NCBI GenBank assembly: GCA_012728315.1
Contig: JAAYFI010000031.1
Location: 1 to 64,000 of the forward strand
Direction of reading: 5' to 3'
DNA: 64,000 nt
Origin: Gammaproteobacteria bacterium
Lineage (GTDB): Bacteria; Pseudomonadota; Gammaproteobacteria; Pseudomonadales; Pseudomonadaceae
Shown here: in pieces, positions 30,683-40,272 of the stretch
How the letters are laid out: each line of letters starts with the position of its first letter
Position numbering within the stretch: position 1 is the first letter of the stretch
Notes under the pieces: generated by a model
Seen by the model: the letters and a program-made list of their open reading frames with translations, nothing else
Told to the model about the DNA's origin: nothing
The model's database searches: none
Program-made: the position numbers and the translations under genes

Positions 30683-31330
30683 ATGCGCAACATTCGCATC
30701 ATCAGCTTGGTTTGTTTCACTGCATTTTTAAGCGCCTGCCAGATCATTATGCCGGCCAAAGAAACCCGTCCAACCAGCGCACGCTTACAAGGCCAGCTGT
30801 CTTTCACCAACCAGCAATGGCAGCTGCAACCCTGCTCAAGCCAACAGCAGTACCGCGTCAATCCCTCAACAGAACTGGAACAAGAGCTCAAGGCATTACT
30901 GAGTGAAACAAACGAGGGCGTGTTTGCTGACTTAAGCGGCTACTTCGATGCAACCCAAACAGTTTTTACCCCCACACAACGCTACCGCCTACAAAGCCAA
31001 GGCCATAACTGTGACGACCCGGACTTTGCCCGCCTCATTTTACGCGCCAGCGGCAATGAGCCTTTCTGGTCGATTTTGCAAACACCACGCGGCTTGATTC
31101 TTAATCAACCCGGCGAGCCTGCTGTAGCCTTGCCCTATATTGAGGAACAACTGCCCAATGGACGCTTTAATATCAGCAGCCAAGCTAACAACCAGCACTT
31201 ACAACTCTGGATCACACCGCAACAATGCATCGACAGCATGAGCGGCGCGGTGTATCACTTAAGTGCACAACTTCAATGGAATCAACACAATTGGAACGGC
31301 TGCGCTACTTTCGGCGCCCTACGCGACTAA
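30683..31330 (+). CDS. COG3650-type predicted lipoprotein
   Basis: This is a 215-residue probable lipoprotein. The signal peptide ends at the lipobox LSAC with Cys19, and residues after it are polar. The second half carries the RASGNEPFW motif typical of COG3650/META-like domains, followed by beta-rich sequence with two further cysteines. ATG 30683 is preferred over ATG 30668 because GGA lies 9-10 nt upstream and because it gives a compact signal sequence. Function is unknown. gap follows 42 nt later and may share the transcript. Confidence 0.75.
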   Translation: MRNIRIISLVCFTAFLSACQIIMPAKETRPTSARLQGQLSFTNQQWQLQPCSSQQQYRVNPSTELEQELKALLSETNEGVFADLSGYFDATQTVFTPTQRYRLQSQGHNCDDPDFARLILRASGNEPFWSILQTPRGLILNQPGEPAVALPYIEEQLPNGRFNISSQANNQHLQLWITPQQCIDSMSGAVYHLSAQLQWNQHNWNGCATFGALRD

Positions 31331-31372
31331 TATAAGCGCACAGACATCAATGTCAGCGACAAGGAGAACACC

Positions 31373-32371
31373 ATGCTACGCATAGCAATAAATGGATACG
31401 GACGTATTGGACGTAATATTCTGCGCACTTTATTTGAGCGCGGCCTACACAACAAACTACAAATCGTTGCCATCAATGATCTAGGTGACGCCAACACCTT
31501 AGCGCACCTTACCCGTTTTGATTCAACCTTTGGGCGTTTTAGCCATTCGGTACAATTAAGCGGCGAAACCTTGCAAGTCGGCAATCAAAGCATTCGCTTA
31601 CTGAATCAGCCCGACCCTGTACTGCTGCCATGGCAGCAACTGGGCATTGATGTCGTCCTAGAATGCACCGGCAGAATGAAACAGCGTCACCAAGTCGAGC
31701 AGCATTTAACCGCAGGCGCACGGCGCGTATTGCTTGCGCACCCACTGGACAGCGCTGACTTAACCGTAGTCTACGGCGTGAATCACCAACTTCTCGGCAA
31801 CCAGCAAATTATCTCCAACGCCTCTTGCACGACCAACTGCCTAGCGCCTTTAGCACAAGTACTGCATCAAGCGATCGGTATCCAACAAGGCATGATGACC
31901 ACAGTGCACGCCTACACTAACGATCAAAACTTACTCGATAAAAGCCATAAAGACTTATACCGCGCCCGCGCCGCGGCTCAGTCTATTATCCCCACCAGTA
32001 CCGGTGCGGCAAAAGCTATTGGTTTAGTTATTCCGGAACTCGCTGGCCGCTTAGACGGTATGGCTGTGCGCGTACCTACAGCCAATGTCTCTTTAGTGGA
32101 TTTAAGTTTTATTGCTGAACGCAGCACCAGCACAGAAGAAATCAATCATATTTTAACTCAAGGCGCTGAGCAGTTTCCCCCAGGCGTTATGGAGTGCAAT
32201 GAACAACCACTGGTCTCCTGCGACTTTAATGGTTATCCCGTGTCGTGCGTGGCAGATCTAACGCAAACCCGCGCGCAAGGGCAGCTGGTTAAAGTACTGG
32301 CGTGGTATGACAATGAATGGGCGTTTGCCAATCGCATGCTCGATGTACTGACCACCTGGCGCGGCGTTTAA
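31373..32371 (+). CDS. gap: Type I glyceraldehyde-3-phosphate dehydrogenase
   Basis: This NAD-dependent enzyme oxidises glyceraldehyde 3-phosphate in glycolysis, or acts in reverse in gluconeogenesis. The 332 residues have the Rossmann start NGYGRIGRNILR, Asp36 in AINDLGD (NAD preference), catalytic Cys152 in SNASCTTNC and His179 in VHAYTNDQ. The HAYTNDQ sequence favours GAPDH over erythrose-4-phosphate dehydrogenase, which usually has a HSAMNDQ-like sequence there. AAGGAG precedes the ATG. Pseudomonads carry several paralogues, so the physiological direction is open. Confidence 0.9.
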   Translation: MLRIAINGYGRIGRNILRTLFERGLHNKLQIVAINDLGDANTLAHLTRFDSTFGRFSHSVQLSGETLQVGNQSIRLLNQPDPVLLPWQQLGIDVVLECTGRMKQRHQVEQHLTAGARRVLLAHPLDSADLTVVYGVNHQLLGNQQIISNASCTTNCLAPLAQVLHQAIGIQQGMMTTVHAYTNDQNLLDKSHKDLYRARAAAQSIIPTSTGAAKAIGLVIPELAGRLDGMAVRVPTANVSLVDLSFIAERSTSTEEINHILTQGAEQFPPGVMECNEQPLVSCDFNGYPVSCVADLTQTRAQGQLVKVLAWYDNEWAFANRMLDVLTTWRGV

Positions 32372-32404
32372 CAGCCCCAGCGCAGCGCGCTATTACAGCA
32401 CCCA

Positions 32405-32441
32405 AGCGCCCCTTTAACCCTAAAAGCTTTAAAGGGGCGCT
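32405..32441. terminator. Hairpin between convergent gap and slyX
   Basis: AGCGCCCCTTTA (32405-32416) pairs perfectly with TAAAGGGGCGCT (32430-32441). There is no strong T run on either side, so it is a weak terminator candidate for the two convergent units. Confidence 0.45.
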
Positions 32442-32466
32442 ACGACTGGAGCAAAAGAACCCAAAA

Positions 32467-32670
32467 TCAATAGTGTGGCGGTGGATCGTTAGGGGTTTCT
32501 TCAAACTGATTGTGCAAATCATTTTGCCGCTGCGCTAACAGTGCCAACTGAGTCTCCAGACGACTGATCAAGCGCTGCTGCTCGATCAGTACATCATTAA
32601 GGGCCTGAATAGTGTCATCCTGAAATGCTTGACGCATTTCCAAATCAGCAATACGCGCCTCTAAACTCAT
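32467..32670 (-). CDS. slyX: SlyX family protein
   Basis: This is a 67-residue coiled-coil protein. The whole chain from ARIADLEMRQAFQD to LALLAQRQ has heptad-like spacing of hydrophobic residues, and the tail is Pro-rich (DPPPHY), as in SlyX of other gammaproteobacteria. The function is not established. Its ATG overlaps the stop of the HIT gene (ATGA, 32667-32670), so the two are translationally coupled. Confidence 0.9.
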   Translation of the reverse strand: MSLEARIADLEMRQAFQDDTIQALNDVLIEQQRLISRLETQLALLAQRQNDLHNQFEETPNDPPPHY

Positions 32671-33101
32671 ACATTGTCCTCAACACTTGATAGCCACTTA
32701 TCAGCCAAAGCGGCATGTAAACGCTCACGCAACTGCACAATAGCCTCCGCAGTATAAGGCTGTGCACAACCTTGCCCCCATACCGGCGCAGGCCAAGCCT
32801 CATCCGTTTGCATACGTGCCACAACATGAATATGTAATTGTTTAACCACATTACCTAAAGTGGCGATATTGATTTTATCAGCCTGAAAAACCTCTTTTAA
32901 CACCCGCCCAACCGCACTGGCTTCCTGCCAAAGCTGTTGCTGCTGTGCCTCAGCCAGCTCAAACACTTCGCTAATCGCAGGGCTACGTGGCACTAAAATC
33001 AGCCACGGATAGCGACTATCATTCATTAATAAAACACGGCACAACGCAAAATCACCAAGCAAAACAGTATCTGCTGCTAAGCGTTTATCCATCTCAAACA
33101 T
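32667..33101 (-). CDS. HIT-family protein
   Basis: This is a 144-residue protein of the histidine triad superfamily, nucleotide-binding hydrolases or transferases. The C-terminal motif is QLHIHVVAR (His90, His92), with Asn84 upstream; the third triad position is Val, as in several HIT branches close to the HIT/galactose-1-phosphate uridylyltransferase boundary. ATG 33101 (MFEMDKRLAAD) starts the conserved region; 36 codons open upstream are probably untranslated. The HIT-slyX pair beside an OprD-type porin and proS is a conserved Pseudomonas neighbourhood. Confidence 0.87.
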   Translation of the reverse strand: MFEMDKRLAADTVLLGDFALCRVLLMNDSRYPWLILVPRSPAISEVFELAEAQQQQLWQEASAVGRVLKEVFQADKINIATLGNVVKQLHIHVVARMQTDEAWPAPVWGQGCAQPYTAEAIVQLRERLHAALADKWLSSVEDNV

Positions 33102-33371
33102 AAACACACCCTTTGCTTCTTGCTTTAAATCAAGCATGACCCTTGTTTTCGGGAGTAACTCGAGAATAACTCGAGCATAACTATAGTTTCTTATCGGTTT
33201 TAGGCACAAAAAAGACCAAAACTTTCTGAATGCTTGCTGAATAGATCACACTCTAGACTAGCAGCACGCTAAAAATACATCTATGATATGCCCCGATTAT
33301 TAGATTAAGTCCTGCCGGCAAATGTTTTGCAGGCAAAGCAATCATCACAAACAATCTAGGAGCATTATTTT

Positions 33372-34709
33372 ATGCAAATGATTAAGTTGAGCGTTATTGC
33401 CTTAGCAGTAGCCGCAGCAAGCACACAAATGGCTGTTGCCAGCCAGCAGTCTGAGTCAAAAGGTTTTATCGAAGACAGTAAGCTCGATGCACATGCTCGT
33501 GTTCTGTACATGAACCGTGACTTCCGTAATGGTGCAAAAAACACCAACCCTGTTACTCGCAAAACAAACGGCTACCGTGAAGAAACTGGACTCGGCTTAA
33601 AAGCTATTTATGAGTCTGGCTTCACTCAAGGTACTGTGGGTTTTGGTATTGATGCTTTTGGTTTGCAAGGCATTAAGCTGGATTCTGGCGAAGGCCGTCA
33701 CAGCAACAATATGTTCCCTACAGACGGTCGCTCAGGCAAAGCACAAGACAACTACAGCCAAGCTGGCGGTGCAGTGAAAGCTCGTCTTTCTAACACCACT
33801 TTAAAGTACGGTGAGCAGTTTGTTGATCTACCAGTTCTGTCAACTGACGATGCTCGTCTATTACCAGAAACTGCAACTGGTTTCTTAGTAACTAGTAACG
33901 AAATTGAAAACTTAGAGCTAAACTTAGGTCACTTCACTGCTTTAACAGCAATGGACCAAACCTACCATGACAGCTCTAATGAAGGTTTACTACGCTCATT
34001 AGATTTAGTAGGTGGTCGCTACAACTTTACTAATGACCTAAGTGCAGCCTATTTTTACTCTGACGCAGACCTAGGTCACAAAGGTGCAGGCGAAACTAAA
34101 ATCAAAAAGCACTACACCAATGTAAATTACAATCTGCCATTGGCTAACTCACAAAACTTGAACTTCGACTTCAACATGTACAACACGAAGTTCAACGAGA
34201 AAGATCAGCCACGCGGTGAGCGCAGCAGCACCAACAACGTTTGGAGCTTAGCAGCAGCTTACAACTTCCTCGAAGCCCATACTTTAACTTTCGCTCATCA
34301 GCGTGTAACAGGCAGCTATGAAGGCGGCTACGAATACGGCTATGACGGTGGTGGCTCTGTGTACTTAGCGAACGATGTTCAATACAACGGCTTCCACCAG
34401 CAGGGCGAAAAATCTTTCCAGGCGCGCTATGACTTGGATATGGCTACCTATGGTGTACCTGGCTTAAGCTTTATGACCCGCTATGTACGTGGTACTAACA
34501 TTAAAGATCAAAGCATTGACGACACCAACCGCAACAACGGTAAAAACTGGGAGCGTAACATCGAAGCTAAGTACGTTCTGCAGAGCGGTGCAGCGAAAGA
34601 CTTGTCTTTCCGCGTGCGTCAAGCCACTTACCGTGCTAACGATGCAGCCGGTCTAGCTGACAACAACGAAGTACGTCTGATTGTTGAGTACCCATTAAGC
34701 ATTTTATAA
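33372..34709 (+). CDS. OprD-family outer-membrane porin
   Basis: This 445-residue protein begins with a signal peptide (cleavage after AVA, about 23). The mature chain is rich in alternating hydrophobic/aromatic strands. Family marks include GFIEDSKLDAHARVLYMNRD at the start, the acidic/aromatic loops, and the C-terminal EVRLIVEYPL, with an 18-stranded barrel expected. OprD-type channels take up basic amino acids, dipeptides or aromatic acids; the substrate here is not determined. An AGGAG lies 9 nt before ATG 33372, and a terminator follows. Confidence 0.9.
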   Translation: MQMIKLSVIALAVAAASTQMAVASQQSESKGFIEDSKLDAHARVLYMNRDFRNGAKNTNPVTRKTNGYREETGLGLKAIYESGFTQGTVGFGIDAFGLQGIKLDSGEGRHSNNMFPTDGRSGKAQDNYSQAGGAVKARLSNTTLKYGEQFVDLPVLSTDDARLLPETATGFLVTSNEIENLELNLGHFTALTAMDQTYHDSSNEGLLRSLDLVGGRYNFTNDLSAAYFYSDADLGHKGAGETKIKKHYTNVNYNLPLANSQNLNFDFNMYNTKFNEKDQPRGERSSTNNVWSLAAAYNFLEAHTLTFAHQRVTGSYEGGYEYGYDGGGSVYLANDVQYNGFHQQGEKSFQARYDLDMATYGVPGLSFMTRYVRGTNIKDQSIDDTNRNNGKNWERNIEAKYVLQSGAAKDLSFRVRQATYRANDAAGLADNNEVRLIVEYPLSIL

Positions 34710-34736
34710 TTCCTAAGCGGTAAACTCGCATCATTC

Positions 34737-34764
34737 AAGAAACCCAGCCTCGGCTGGGTTTCTT
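34737..34764 (+). terminator. Porin gene terminator
   Basis: AAGAAACCCAGC pairs perfectly with GCTGGGTTTCTT around a CTCG loop, followed by GTTTT. It ends the porin transcript before proS. Confidence 0.88.
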
Positions 34765-34895
34765 GTTTTCAGCAGTCCATAAAATATGCCAACACCCTCA
34801 GCATGACCTGCATCTTGCAGCCCTATAGCACGCAACCCAACCAAATGCGCTACAATAACGCTCTTCTTTCACCTTTCCTAATGTAGATCTTAGCC

Positions 34896-36611
34896 ATGCG
34901 CACCAGTCAGTATTTGCTTTCCACGTTAAAAGAAACCCCTGCCGACGCTGTTGTTATCAGCCACCAGTTGATGCTACGTGCCGGCATGATTCGTCGTCTT
35001 GCTTCTGGTTTATACACTTGGCTACCGCTGGGCTTACGCGTGCTACGCAAAGCCGAAGCCGTGGTACGTGAAGAAATGAACGCAGCGGGCGCGCTCGAGG
35101 TATTAATGCCTGCCATTCAGCCAGCTGAACTCTGGCAAGAATCAGGTCGCTGGGAAGAGTACGGTCCTGAGCTGCTGCGCTTAAAAGACCGCCATCAACG
35201 CGAGTTCTGTGTCGGCCCCACGCACGAAGAAGTGATTACAGATTTAGCCCGCAATGAGCTCAGCAGCTACCGCCAACTACCGGTTAATTTTTACCAAATT
35301 CAAACCAAGTTCCGTGATGAAATCCGCCCTCGCTTCGGTTTAATGCGTGGCCGTGAGTTTATTATGAAGGATGCCTACTCATTCCATACCGACCAAGCAT
35401 CATTGCAAGACACCTATGACCGCATGCACCAAGCCTATTGCAATATTTTCACCCGCCTGGGCTTAAATTTCCGCCCTGTGGAGGCTGATACCGGTTCAAT
35501 TGGCGGCACCGGCTCGCATGAATTCCACGTGCTGGCCGCCTCCGGTGAAGATGATATTGCCTTCAGTACGGTTTCCAACTACGCCGCCAATATTGAAAAA
35601 GCAGAAGCCCTACCACGCGAAAGCAGTCGCGGCGAAGCCACAGAGCCGCTACGTCTGGTCGATACGCCAAACACCAAAACCATTGAGGCTTTATGCGAAA
35701 ACTTCTCTATTGCCATTGAAAAAACCGTTAAGACATTGATCGTTCGCGGCGCTAAAGAAAACACCTTAGTGGCTCTAGTTGTGCGCGGTGATCATACACT
35801 TAATGAAATTAAAGCTGCTAATCACCCTCTGGTAGCCAGCCCGCTTGAGTTTGCTAGCGATGCAGAAATCTTTGCGGCATGCGGCGCCTACCCGGGCTCT
35901 TTAGGCCCAAAAGATCTCAATATTGCGTGCATTATTGACCGCTCTGTTGCACTACTAAGTGACTTTGCCGCCGGCGCTAACCAAGAAGACAAACACTGGT
36001 TTGGCTTAAACTGGGAACGTGATTTAGAGGTCCCTGAAGTTGCTGATCTGCGTAACGTTGTGGCCGGCGATCCTAGTCCAGACGGTCAAGGTGTTTTAGA
36101 AATTAAGCGCGGCATCGAAGTGGGTCATATTTTCCAGCTGGGTACTAAATACAGTGAAGCCATGAACTGCACTGTTATGGGCGAAGACGGCAAGCCAACC
36201 ACCTTAACCATGGGCTGCTACGGTATTGGGGTTTCTCGCGTGGTCGCTGCAGCCATTGAGCAAAACCACGATGAGCGCGGAATTATTTGGCCGGCAGCTT
36301 TAGCGCCTTTTGATGTCGCTATTGTGCCAATGAAGTATGAAAAAGCCGAAGTTAAAGAAGCCACAGATAAACTCTACGAAGAGCTGACAGCTGCAGGTTT
36401 TAGTGTGTTACTTGATGATCGCGATAAGAAAACCAGCCCTGGCGTTAAGTTTGCCGACATGGAACTGATCGGCATTCCACAGCGCGTGGTCATCAGCGAG
36501 CGCAGCTTAAAAGAAGGCACCTTAGAGTACAAAGGCCGCCGTGATACTGAAAGCCAGCATATTGCCATAGAGCAAGCTCTGGAGGTTATCAGCAAGCAAT
36601 TACGCGGATAA
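34896..36611 (+). CDS. proS: Proline--tRNA ligase
   Basis: ProS is the class II synthetase that charges tRNA-Pro and edits Ala-tRNA-Pro. The 571-residue bacterial-type enzyme has motif 2 in [21 protein letters not shown] (about 142-162) and motif 3 in [11 protein letters not shown] (about 441-451). A YbaK-like editing insertion lies between them (about 225-400), and an anticodon-binding domain is at the C-terminus. It stands as a single gene between the porin terminator and convergent recX. Confidence 0.97.
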   Translation: MRTSQYLLSTLKETPADAVVISHQLMLRAGMIRRLASGLYTWLPLGLRVLRKAEAVVREEMNAAGALEVLMPAIQPAELWQESGRWEEYGPELLRLKDRHQREFCVGPTHEEVITDLARNELSSYRQLPVNFYQIQTKFRDEIRPRFGLMRGREFIMKDAYSFHTDQASLQDTYDRMHQAYCNIFTRLGLNFRPVEADTGSIGGTGSHEFHVLAASGEDDIAFSTVSNYAANIEKAEALPRESSRGEATEPLRLVDTPNTKTIEALCENFSIAIEKTVKTLIVRGAKENTLVALVVRGDHTLNEIKAANHPLVASPLEFASDAEIFAACGAYPGSLGPKDLNIACIIDRSVALLSDFAAGANQEDKHWFGLNWERDLEVPEVADLRNVVAGDPSPDGQGVLEIKRGIEVGHIFQLGTKYSEAMNCTVMGEDGKPTTLTMGCYGIGVSRVVAAAIEQNHDERGIIWPAALAPFDVAIVPMKYEKAEVKEATDKLYEELTAAGFSVLLDDRDKKTSPGVKFADMELIGIPQRVVISERSLKEGTLEYKGRRDTESQHIAIEQALEVISKQLRG

Positions 36612-36727
36612 CTGTTGAGCCACTGCAGCGTCTAGCCTTAATCATTAGGGCTAGACCGCTTAAACCCTCACCGGCAAGCCAACACTGCAACAGTGTTCCT
36701 CAGTCGCACAACCTTGCAGCACCTAGA

Positions 36728-37195
36728 CTAGTCCGCAAAATCTTGTGCCCAGCCCTGTCGATCCAACAAGCGGCGAACGGCATCAGCCGCATAACCACGC
36801 TGCGCTAAAAATCGACTCTGCTTAGCCTTGTCTTTCAGATCGGTTATCTGTCCATTGAAACGACGCTGCCACAAATCGCGCATATTCTCATCCCAATCAA
36901 TCTGTGCCGCATCCAGCGCCTGCTCAATATCAGCACGCGCTAAACCGCGCTGCGATAACTCTTCTCGTATACGCAGTGGCCCACGCCCAGCATAGGCGCG
37001 GCTGCGTATATAGCTTTCTAGATAGCGTTGCTCTGATAATAGACCATCCTCTACTAGGCGCTGCAGCTCCACTTCAAGCATTTCAGTATCAGCACCACGC
37101 TGACGCAGCTTACGCGCCAACTCAACATAGCCATGCTCACGACGCGCTAACAAATTCATAGCTGCGCGGCGAATAGAAACAGGGGTATCTAACAT
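36728..37195 (-). CDS. recX: Regulatory protein RecX
   Basis: RecX binds RecA filaments and limits their extension. The 155-residue, all-helical protein has [22 protein letters not shown], then [23 protein letters not shown] and [14 protein letters not shown]-type repeats. The start is ATG 37195, preceded by GAGG. It is downstream of recA with a terminator between them, the usual arrangement in which recX is made by read-through. Confidence 0.93.
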   Translation of the reverse strand: MLDTPVSIRRAAMNLLARREHGYVELARKLRQRGADTEMLEVELQRLVEDGLLSEQRYLESYIRSRAYAGRGPLRIREELSQRGLARADIEQALDAAQIDWDENMRDLWQRRFNGQITDLKDKAKQSRFLAQRGYAADAVRRLLDRQGWAQDFAD

Positions 37196-37206
37196 AGTGT
37201 CCTCAT

Positions 37207-37244
37207 AAAAAAACGGCATGAATGCGCTGCATCATGCCGTTTTA
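37207..37244 (-). terminator. recA terminator before recX
   Basis: On the minus strand AAAACGGCATGA pairs with TCATGCCGTTTT across a loop of about 12 nt, and the downstream side continues in a T run. It lies 30 nt after the recA stop and 12 nt before the recX start, so only part of the recA transcripts should reach recX. Confidence 0.85.
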
Positions 37245-37273
37245 TATCTCAAGCAACGCCAATTAAATGAGCT

Positions 37274-38314
37274 TTAGCTCTCTTCGGCTTCAATGACTGC
37301 ATCCACTGGCTTCTTTGCGTTTGGCCCTGGCATTAATAATTGATCACGAATCTGCTGCTCTAAGGATTGGCATAACTCAGGATTTTCTTCTAAGTAACGT
37401 GCTGAGTTGGCTTTACCTTGGCCAATTTTAGTGCCCTGATGGCTGTACCAAGCGCCTGCTTTTTCCAATAAGCCAAGCTGTACACCAAGATCAATAATTT
37501 CACCGGTACGATAAATACCCTTGCCATACAGAATCTGAAACTCTGCTTGGCGAAACGGTGGCGCAACTTTGTTCTTCACAACCTTCACGCGCGTTTCGTT
37601 ACCAATGATCTCATCACCTTCTTTAACTGCACCAATACGGCGAATATCCAAACGTACTGATGAGTAGAATTTCAGTGCATTACCACCGGTTGTGGTTTCT
37701 GGACTACCAAACATAACGCCGATCTTCATACGAATTTGGTTAATGAAAATCACCAAACAGTTAGCATTTTTAATGTTACCGGTGATTTTACGCAGCGCCT
37801 GACTCATCAAACGCGCCTGCAAACCAACGTGGGTGTCGCCCATTTCACCTTCAATCTCAGCCTTGGGCACCAATGCGGCAACCGAGTCGACCACAATCAC
37901 ATCCATTGCATTGGAGCGCACCAACATATCGGTGATTTCTAGCGCTTGCTCACCGGTATCAGGCTGCGACACATAGAGGTCATCAACATTCACACCGAGC
38001 TTGCCAGCATATTCAGGGTCCAACGCATGCTCAGCATCAACAAAGGCACAGGTTGCGCCCATTTTTTGTGCTTGCGCAATAACAGATAAAGTCAGCGTGG
38101 TTTTACCTGAAGATTCTGGACCATAAATTTCAACAATCCGCCCCTTAGGTAAACCGCCGATGCCCAGTGCAATATCTAGACCCAGCGAGCCGGTCGAGAT
38201 GGCCGGGATTGCTGCACGTTCTTGATCCCCCATGCGCATCACTGCACCTTTACCAAACTGGCGCTCAATCTGACCAAGCGCAGCCGCTAAAGCTTTTTTC
38301 TTATTCTCGTCCAT
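37274..38314 (-). CDS. recA: Recombinase RecA
   Basis: RecA forms filaments on single-stranded DNA for strand exchange and activates LexA self-cleavage. The 346 residues show Walker A GPESSGKT (65-72), [15 protein letters not shown], Walker B in [10 protein letters not shown], the L2 loop region [10 protein letters not shown], and an acidic C-terminal tail (VIEAEES). A CTG-N10-CAG LexA box lies 40-55 nt upstream, so it is expected to be SOS-induced. pncC is directly upstream, as in other Pseudomonas. Confidence 0.98.
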   Translation of the reverse strand: MDENKKKALAAALGQIERQFGKGAVMRMGDQERAAIPAISTGSLGLDIALGIGGLPKGRIVEIYGPESSGKTTLTLSVIAQAQKMGATCAFVDAEHALDPEYAGKLGVNVDDLYVSQPDTGEQALEITDMLVRSNAMDVIVVDSVAALVPKAEIEGEMGDTHVGLQARLMSQALRKITGNIKNANCLVIFINQIRMKIGVMFGSPETTTGGNALKFYSSVRLDIRRIGAVKEGDEIIGNETRVKVVKNKVAPPFRQAEFQILYGKGIYRTGEIIDLGVQLGLLEKAGAWYSHQGTKIGQGKANSARYLEENPELCQSLEQQIRDQLLMPGPNAKKPVDAVIEAEES

Positions 38315-38353
38315 TACAGATCCTCATATAACAATTGGGCGGCGCCCTAAACA

Positions 38354-38369
38354 CTGGATAATTAACCAG
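38354..38369 (-). promoter_or_regulatory. LexA (SOS) box upstream of recA
   Basis: CTGGATAATTAACCAG fits the LexA consensus CTG-N10-CAG exactly in the outer triplets, with an A/T-rich centre. It lies 40 nt before the recA start codon, where a LexA operator would cover the promoter. Confidence 0.85.
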
Positions 38370-38384
38370 CATTATCCACAGTCT

Positions 38385-38918
38385 TTATTGATTAGGCAAA
38401 TTTTTCTTTAGCCACTGCTGCCAACGCGTAGCGGCCTGCCCTTCTATTACACACAATAGTCCAGCCAAAGCCGCCTGCACGCTTTGCTGACGAACGGCAT
38501 GCCGATCACCTGCAAAGCACCAGCAACCGGATTGCACCTGCGAGCCTACCGCCCAAGCCAACCAGACTGTGCCAACGGGCTTGTCGACACTGCCCCCTCC
38601 TGGCCCGGCGACACCGCTAACAGCCACAGCATACTGAGCACCTGATATTTTTTGCGCGCCACGCGCCATGCTTTCTACCACCGACTGACTGACCGCGCCG
38701 TCACGCGCAAGATCAGCCGCAGACACTTGCAGCACGCGCATTTTCTGCTGATTGGAGTAAGTTACAAAGCCCACCTCAAACCATCCAGAGCTGCCGGCAA
38801 TACGGGTAATAGCCTCAGCAATACCACCGCCAGTACAAGATTCGGCAGTCGTCACTGATGCGTTTTGAGCAAGTAATTGCTGGCCTAATTGCTCAGCCAG
38901 TTGCGTGATAAATAACAT
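38385..38918 (-). CDS. pncC: Nicotinamide-nucleotide amidohydrolase PncC (CinA C-terminal family)
   Basis: PncC deamidates nicotinamide mononucleotide to nicotinic acid mononucleotide, recycling the product of NAD-dependent DNA ligase. The 177 residues have TTAESCTGGGIAEAIT with catalytic Ser27, the VGFVTYSNQQK segment and VSGVAGPGGGS. It has only the CinA C-terminal domain. ATG 38918 lies 15 nt after the pagL stop. It is upstream of recA on the same strand; the two are separated by the LexA box. Confidence 0.92.
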   Translation of the reverse strand: MLFITQLAEQLGQQLLAQNASVTTAESCTGGGIAEAITRIAGSSGWFEVGFVTYSNQQKMRVLQVSAADLARDGAVSQSVVESMARGAQKISGAQYAVAVSGVAGPGGGSVDKPVGTVWLAWAVGSQVQSGCWCFAGDRHAVRQQSVQAALAGLLCVIEGQAATRWQQWLKKNLPNQ

Positions 38919-38933
38919 GGAAAAACCCACTTA

Positions 38934-39449
38934 TTAGAGCGCTAAACTGTAATGGACTGAATACATATTAATGCCATCATTGGGTCTTTTTAAGCCCGCA
39001 TTAGAATAGTGTATCGCGCGCAAGCCCAGAGTCTGCCTGCCAAAACGCAGCCCCACACCTAAGCGATCCTCAAATTGCAATGAGGTGCTTAGCTTACGGT
39101 TTTCAATGCGCGTGTGCTTAAAAAACGCTATACCCACACCCGCTTCTATATAGGGCTTTAGGTTTTCGCTATTAAATTCATACAGCAAAACAGGACTGAC
39201 AGACAGACTATGGTTATCGGCTTCCTTATCACCTTGCCAATAGGTATAGCCTGCATCCCAATACCCTGTTAAGGCACCAGTGTCACTTTGCCACCAACGT
39301 GACTGAAAATCTTTTTGCCAACCAATACGCAAGGTCGAAGTAGATTTTTCTGTGCGGCCCACTGCAGCTGTTATATCAACCGCTAGCGCCTGCTGCGCAG
39401 CCAATCCCAATACAACAGCCGCTAAGCTTGCCACTCGAAACAATTGCAT
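38934..39449 (-). CDS. pagL: Lipid A 3-O-deacylase (PagL family)
   Basis: PagL is an outer-membrane beta-barrel that removes the 3-position acyl chain of lipid A. The 171-residue precursor has a signal peptide (cleavage after ALA, about 23) and beta-strands ending in aromatic Tyr-Ser-Leu-Ala-Leu. The active-site stretch AIHYSNAGLKRPNDGIN supplies His147 and Ser149. The third catalytic residue of P. aeruginosa PagL, a Glu 14 residues after the His, is Asn161 here. ATG 39449 follows a GGAGGTAAGA Shine-Dalgarno. The murI-pagL order is conserved in Pseudomonas. Confidence 0.88.
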   Translation of the reverse strand: MQLFRVASLAAVVLGLAAQQALAVDITAAVGRTEKSTSTLRIGWQKDFQSRWWQSDTGALTGYWDAGYTYWQGDKEADNHSLSVSPVLLYEFNSENLKPYIEAGVGIAFFKHTRIENRKLSTSLQFEDRLGVGLRFGRQTLGLRAIHYSNAGLKRPNDGINMYSVHYSLAL

Positions 39450-39477
39450 TCTTACCTCCATTCTTAAGCCTGTACTG

Positions 39478-40272
39478 CTAAAAACCTAAAGCACTAACCG
39501 GCGCTGGTGTTGGCCATAAGAGCGCCAAGGTCTGTTCAGTTTTTTGCACATTACCACTGCCATAAAAATGATCGATCGGCTGCTGTGCATCCGCCAGCAA
39601 GCCCTGTTTGCCCAATTCACTGTGTAAGCGACGGGCCACAGCTTCACCAGTATCAATCAACTGCACATGCTCTGGAATAATGCTGCGCAGCAAAGGTTTC
39701 ACCAGCGGATAATGGGTACAACCTAAAATTAAAGTGTCACAGCCTGCCCGCAGTAAAGGCTCAACATAGCGAGTCAATAGCTCACGCGTGACCCTACTCT
39801 GCAGTTCGCCAGACTCAATTAACTCCACCAGCCCCGGGCATGGTTGGGTCATCACCTCGACATGAGCGGCAAAACGCTCTAATAAGGCCGCAAAACGTGC
39901 ACTACGCAAAGTACCTGTGGTCGCCAGTACGCCAATTTTACCGTTCTGCGATGCGAGCACGGCTGGCTTCACTGCCGGCTCCATGCCTACAAACAACACC
40001 TGTGGCCAACGCTGGCGTAATTCGGTTACAGCAGCAGCCGTGGCAGTATTGCAAGCAACCACAATAGCCTTAACCGGCTGTGCCAATAAAAACTCACTGA
40101 TGGCGAGACTGCGCTCAATAATAAATTCTGTAGATTTTTCACCGTAGGGCACATGCGCGCTGTCGGCAATATAAATCAAGGACTCACTGGGCAGTAAACG
40201 ACGAATGTCATGTAGCACAGAAATACCACCCAAGCCGGAATCAAACACGCCAATTGCAGCTTGTTTATGCAT
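39478..40272 (-). CDS. murI: Glutamate racemase
   Basis: MurI makes D-glutamate for peptidoglycan. The 264 residues contain [14 protein letters not shown] (7-20) and the two catalytic cysteines, Cys74 in VACNTATAA and Cys185 in [11 protein letters not shown] 40272 starts the conserved N-terminus and lies inside the end of moeB, giving an 8-nt overlap (40265-40272). Translation is therefore probably coupled to moeB. Confidence 0.95.
   Translation of the reverse strand: MHKQAAIGVFDSGLGGISVLHDIRRLLPSESLIYIADSAHVPYGEKSTEFIIERSLAISEFLLAQPVKAIVVACNTATAAAVTELRQRWPQVLFVGMEPAVKPAVLASQNGKIGVLATTGTLRSARFAALLERFAAHVEVMTQPCPGLVELIESGELQSRVTRELLTRYVEPLLRAGCDTLILGCTHYPLVKPLLRSIIPEHVQLIDTGEAVARRLHSELGKQGLLADAQQPIDHFYGSGNVQKTEQTLALLWPTPAPVSALGF

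Noticed and set aside
31373-32371. Erythrose-4-phosphate dehydrogenase (Epd)
   Set aside because: The sequence around the catalytic His is HAYTNDQ, as in GAPDH, not the HSAMNDQ-like form of Epd.
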